A stretch of DNA of 64,000 nucleotides from Biscogniauxia marginata (taxonomy: Eukaryota; Ascomycota; Sordariomycetes; Xylariales; Xylariaceae), in NCBI GenBank assembly GCA_022695795.1, contig MU404078.1:248001-312000 (forward strand), written 5' to 3'. Made by a program: the position numbers and the translations under genes. The notes under the pieces are model-generated. The model saw only the letters and a list, made by a program, of their open reading frames with translations, searched no databases and had not been told where the DNA came from. Shown here piece after piece: positions 60,569 to 64,000 of the stretch (positions within the stretch are counted from its first letter, which is position 1; the number at the start of each line of letters is the position of its first letter).

Positions 60569-63359
60569 TGGCGGTTAAGGCCGTTTCGGGCCGCTTACGC
60601 AGATACGATATTATCTTTTATTGGTTGCGCGGTGACGGATTATAATCCTATCTACGGCACGAATATGGCTTACGCGGTTTATGTTTCATCGAGACTATTT
60701 AGTTTTATAATAATACGCTACGTTTTCCTTATATAGTTTATTTACTTTTAAATATAATAATTTATTTTTATTCTTTTTGTCCGGCTTTGCTTACTTATTA
60801 GTTATTCTTTATATATATTATTTATGCGATAAATCCGCGTAAACTCTTATTATTTATTTAATTTCGTATATTTAGCTTTTTTATATATAATTAATAATTA
60901 ATCGTTTTCGTATTAATACTTATTATATTTTCGAATATTATTAATTCTCGAGCTTATTAATCTTATATATATATATATTTAGTAATTACCTTTTTTTTAT
61001 TTATAATTTAGTTATTATTATTCTCGTTTTTATTTATATTAATAAGTAATATACCTCATTTTATATTTACTTTAATATCGCGTTTTTCGTTTTTTATGTT
61101 TTTTATATTATTTCTGTTTCTCCCTCTTATTAAAATGGCGGGTTTTAATAATAATTATTAGTAATATTAAGTTCCTTTTTACGTTTATCGCATTATTATA
61201 AACCCCCCGTATTTTATTTATGTTATAACTTTTATTCGACTTAATTAAATATATATAAAGGCTTTCGATTAAAATATCGACGTTTTAAGTATTATCGTTA
61301 TTTATAGCTTTAAGCGTCGTACGACTTAATTTAATACACAGGTTATTAACGTCGATATTACCGGTGTTATTAAGTTTAAAATTATATGTCTCGTTAAAGG
61401 TAAAGATAACGTGTTATATTAAAATTACCCTTTAATTACCCTTTTAAAAAACTATTCATATTATTTTATTAATATAAGTTAAACCAATATTAATTTTAAT
61501 TTACGGTTTTTAAATAATAACTTTTTAAGGTTTATTAATTTTTTAATAAAGAATTTATATTCTCGGTAATTTATTTAAATACGTCGTCGTTATTTTTCTT
61601 AATAACATTGTATTTATCTATTATCGCGATTAGTAATTCTAACTCGCCTTGTTAAGTTAAGACGTTCTCGTTTCGTACTTTAATCTTTAATTATTCTTAT
61701 TATTATTAACGCGACTAAAGTTTAAAGGCGGTAATGCCTTACGAATTTAGTTAAGGCCGATGACGTCATTTTCGACTTAATAACGCTAAGCGAAACTTCG
61801 CTTAATATATACAATTATTAACTTAACGTCGGAAAAATAACAAAATAAAAATAATTAAAAATATTAATAATACTTTTATTAATTATAATATATATATTAA
61901 GAATAATAATATAGGATTTTTATTACTTAAAATTAATTTTTTATAAGTATTTATCGTGATAATAACAAGGTTTTTTTTCGAGGTTTTATAATATATATAT
62001 TTTGGTTTAATAAAGCATTACGCCGCGGACTTATTTTGTTTTTAACGTATTTAAGGTTAATAATCGACGTGTTACGAAAATAATTAATACTAGGTTTTTA
62101 AGTGCGAGGTTTAGTTAAGTCAAGGATACATTGTTTAAGATTAATTCGTTTATAATTACGACGAGGTTTTTTTCTTTTTTAAAAGATAATACCCGGCCTT
62201 TTTATTTTCGTTTTATAAATAAAAAGTAACGGCTTAATATTATTTTAAATTATTATTATTATTTTCGTGTTAAGTCTTAATTATAGTTTTTCCTTTTTTT
62301 ATTTAGTTACTTATTAATTAAGTTATAAAAGCTTATAATAACGAAACGGATACATTTTATTAAATTAAAAAAGAGAATATTATAAAGTATAATCTTTACG
62401 TTATAATATTGATTTATATACTTTTTTTTATTGTTAAAAAGTTTATTCGTAAAAGGGTAAATAATGTTACGGCTAAAATAAAGAGGATAAATATAGATAA
62501 AAAGTTTAAACCCTCGAAACGGAAAGCGGATAAAGAGATTTCGGATAATGAGAATAAAAAGCCTAAGCGTAAGTATATAGCTACCTTTACTTTTCGATTT
62601 AAAATGTAGCTTTTATCTAGAATTTTAGAAATTGCCGGTGGTTTAATTAATAATAACCCTAGTGTTACTCTTCTTGCTTTAAAGGTTCGGGATTTATCTA
62701 TTTCCGTTTATTAAGTTTAAAAAAATGCTATGTTCGTAAATAAAACTAGGACTAAGGAATAACCGCTTTTTTATGGTATTTTTTAATAAAAATAATAATT
62801 AATTTTTTAGGTTTTTAAATTTTTAATTTATTTTATATAATAAAAACTTTAATTCTTTATACTTTGAAGTTACTATTAATTTTTACCTTTTTAATAAATT
62901 AATTAAGAGCCTCCGTTTAACTATTTAAAATACGGGGTCTTTCTCGTTCGATAAAAAGTGAAGATTTAATTTCCATAAATATATAATTTCTTTTTAATTA
63001 TTTCACGTTTATTCCAGGGTAATTCTTGAGATCTTAATTAAAAATATAAATATATAACAAGGCTTAGTTTATGAAACTTATAAAGCGTATATATTTATTT
63101 GTAAAACTAATTAAGTCCTTTATTATTTAAAGGGATGTTATTTACGATGATATAATCGACGTTCTCGTTTATTAACGCGGCGTTTTATACTTTAATTATA
63201 TAATAATAAAATCCGAGAAATTAGGTTTATATTATCTTAAAAAAACAAGTTTCTCTATAAATATATAATATATAAGGTCGTTTTAAATAAATATTAACAT
63301 TATATTTTTTATAAAACCGCGAATAAGTCTTTACTAATTTACTAAAACGTATTTTTTTA

Positions 63360-63735
63360 AATGTTATATATAACCCCCCCTTTATAAGGGGGAGAACCCC
63401 TCAAGAAACGAGGGTAAGAAAGGGACCCGGAATAAAAAAAAAGGTTATATAAATTATTATAGAATAAACGTTTATATAAAGCTAGAAACCCTTAAACGAA
63501 CACTTAGCAAGTAAAAAAAACTTCTTATTCCGGGTTAAAACGGCCTCAAGAGGGGAGGTAATTACTTACGGAAGTGCCGAGGAGATTTATAGCGTCTACT
63601 TTATATCGGGGGTGTAAAGGGGGGGGTCCCCCGAGGCACGAGGGTGAGGTACCCCCGAAACCCCTTAAAACGCCTAATAAACTTACGAGTCTTTATAACC
63701 TATGCGTAATTACCCCTCGCCGACGGGCAAGATAA
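63360..63735. repeat. GC-richer island with duplicated G/C-run motif
   Basis: 63385-63431 and 63617-63660 share the layout G-run, C-run, ACGAGGGT, AAG/GAG, CCC-GGAA, an imperfect direct repeat about 230 bases apart. The island is clearly less AT-shifted than its surroundings. Confidence 0.5.
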
Positions 63736-63782
63736 TTATAAAAAGTATAATATTAAAAAGTATAATATTAAAAAGTAAAAAA
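63736..63782. repeat. 15-bp tandem repeat
   Basis: About three units of TTAAAAAGTATAATA. Confidence 0.85.
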
Positions 63783-64000
63783 GTACTTACTTAGTTTATT
63801 AAAGAAATTCTCTTTTTTTTATTTTTAAAGTTCTTTTAATAAGTCTTAAATTTTATTAAGGTTTAGTAAAATATATTTCTAGATTATAAGTCTTTACTTT
63901 TAATTCGTATATAAGCTTATTATTATAAAATATAAAATTAAATCTTATAAGGTATATTTTTCGAATTTTTTAAAGAATTCTTTTTTCGTTTAAAAAGTAA

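Larger units (their letters stand above)
60574..64000. other. AT-rich repeat DNA, no intact gene
   Basis: Decayed sequence with a GC-richer strip at 60574-60700. A 66-codon plus-strand frame at 62409-62609 is rich in Lys/Arg (IRKRVNNVTAKIKRINI), and a following frame piece near 62630 reads IAGGLINNNPSVTLLALKV. These could be a transposon-protein relic, but I recognise no family. Confidence 0.5.

Overview
The window is from a filamentous ascomycete (Pezizomycotina). Its genes carry many short introns of about 45-130 bases with GT..AG borders, there is a secondary-metabolite gene cluster, and most of the remainder is AT-saturated repeat DNA of the kind left by repeat-induced point mutation (RIP). 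I cannot name the genus.

Region 1 (1-15,067) has normal base composition and seven multi-exon or single-exon genes that look like the tailoring half of one biosynthetic cluster: an AYR1-like short-chain dehydrogenase (SDR) (39-1404 +), a cupin protein (2990-3646 -), a classical SDR (4279-5271 -), a type I Baeyer-Villiger monooxygenase (5981-8382 +), a retinol-dehydrogenase-like SDR (8589-9696 -), a cytochrome P450 (10401-12145 +) and a secreted berberine-bridge-type FAD oxidase (13278-15067 +). Three SDRs, one cupin, one P450 and one BBE-like oxidase is the complement I associate with fungal clusters built on a highly reducing polyketide synthase that makes alkyl salicylaldehydes or salicyl alcohols (flavoglaucin, trichoxide, sordarial, annullatin type). 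No synthase is present here; it should lie left of base 1. The Baeyer-Villiger enzyme is the unusual addition. The spacers hold remnants of small mobile elements (1956-2564, about 2620-2799) and a poor-quality assembly junction (12,584-12,790, with a 10-N gap).

Region 2 (15,068-64,000) is an AT-rich heterochromatin-like block with no intact gene. It is a nest of Ty3/gypsy LTR retrotransposons, all RIP-broken, whose borders can be read to the base from LTR ends and 5-bp target duplications. Element B (15,743-30,943, minus) is split by element A (19,749-27,051, plus) and by solo LTR C (15,936-16,322). Element D (31,226-39,338, plus) is split by solo LTR E (37,135-37,604). Element F (42,090-49,628, plus) and element G (52,992-60,568, minus) follow. 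A Fot1/pogo-type DNA transposon (50,691-52,517) and foldback inverted repeats (40,438-40,866) lie between them. Domain order (Gag with zinc knuckle, RT, RNase H, integrase, C-terminal chromodomain) makes the LTR elements chromoviruses.

The most interesting observation is that all five full-length retroelements carry, between the chromodomain and the 3' LTR, a further reading frame on the strand opposite to pol. It encodes a roughly 180-230-residue protein with a Cys-rich N-terminal part and a long Glu/Gln/Lys coiled coil. In the four copies measured end to end its length is an exact multiple of three, and all its internal stops are TAA or TAG, as expected if RIP turned Gln codons into stops. 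The elements also share one R/U5 half of the LTR but have different U3 halves, most retaining a TCACGTGA palindrome, and a primer-binding sequence complementary to the R region suggests self-priming.
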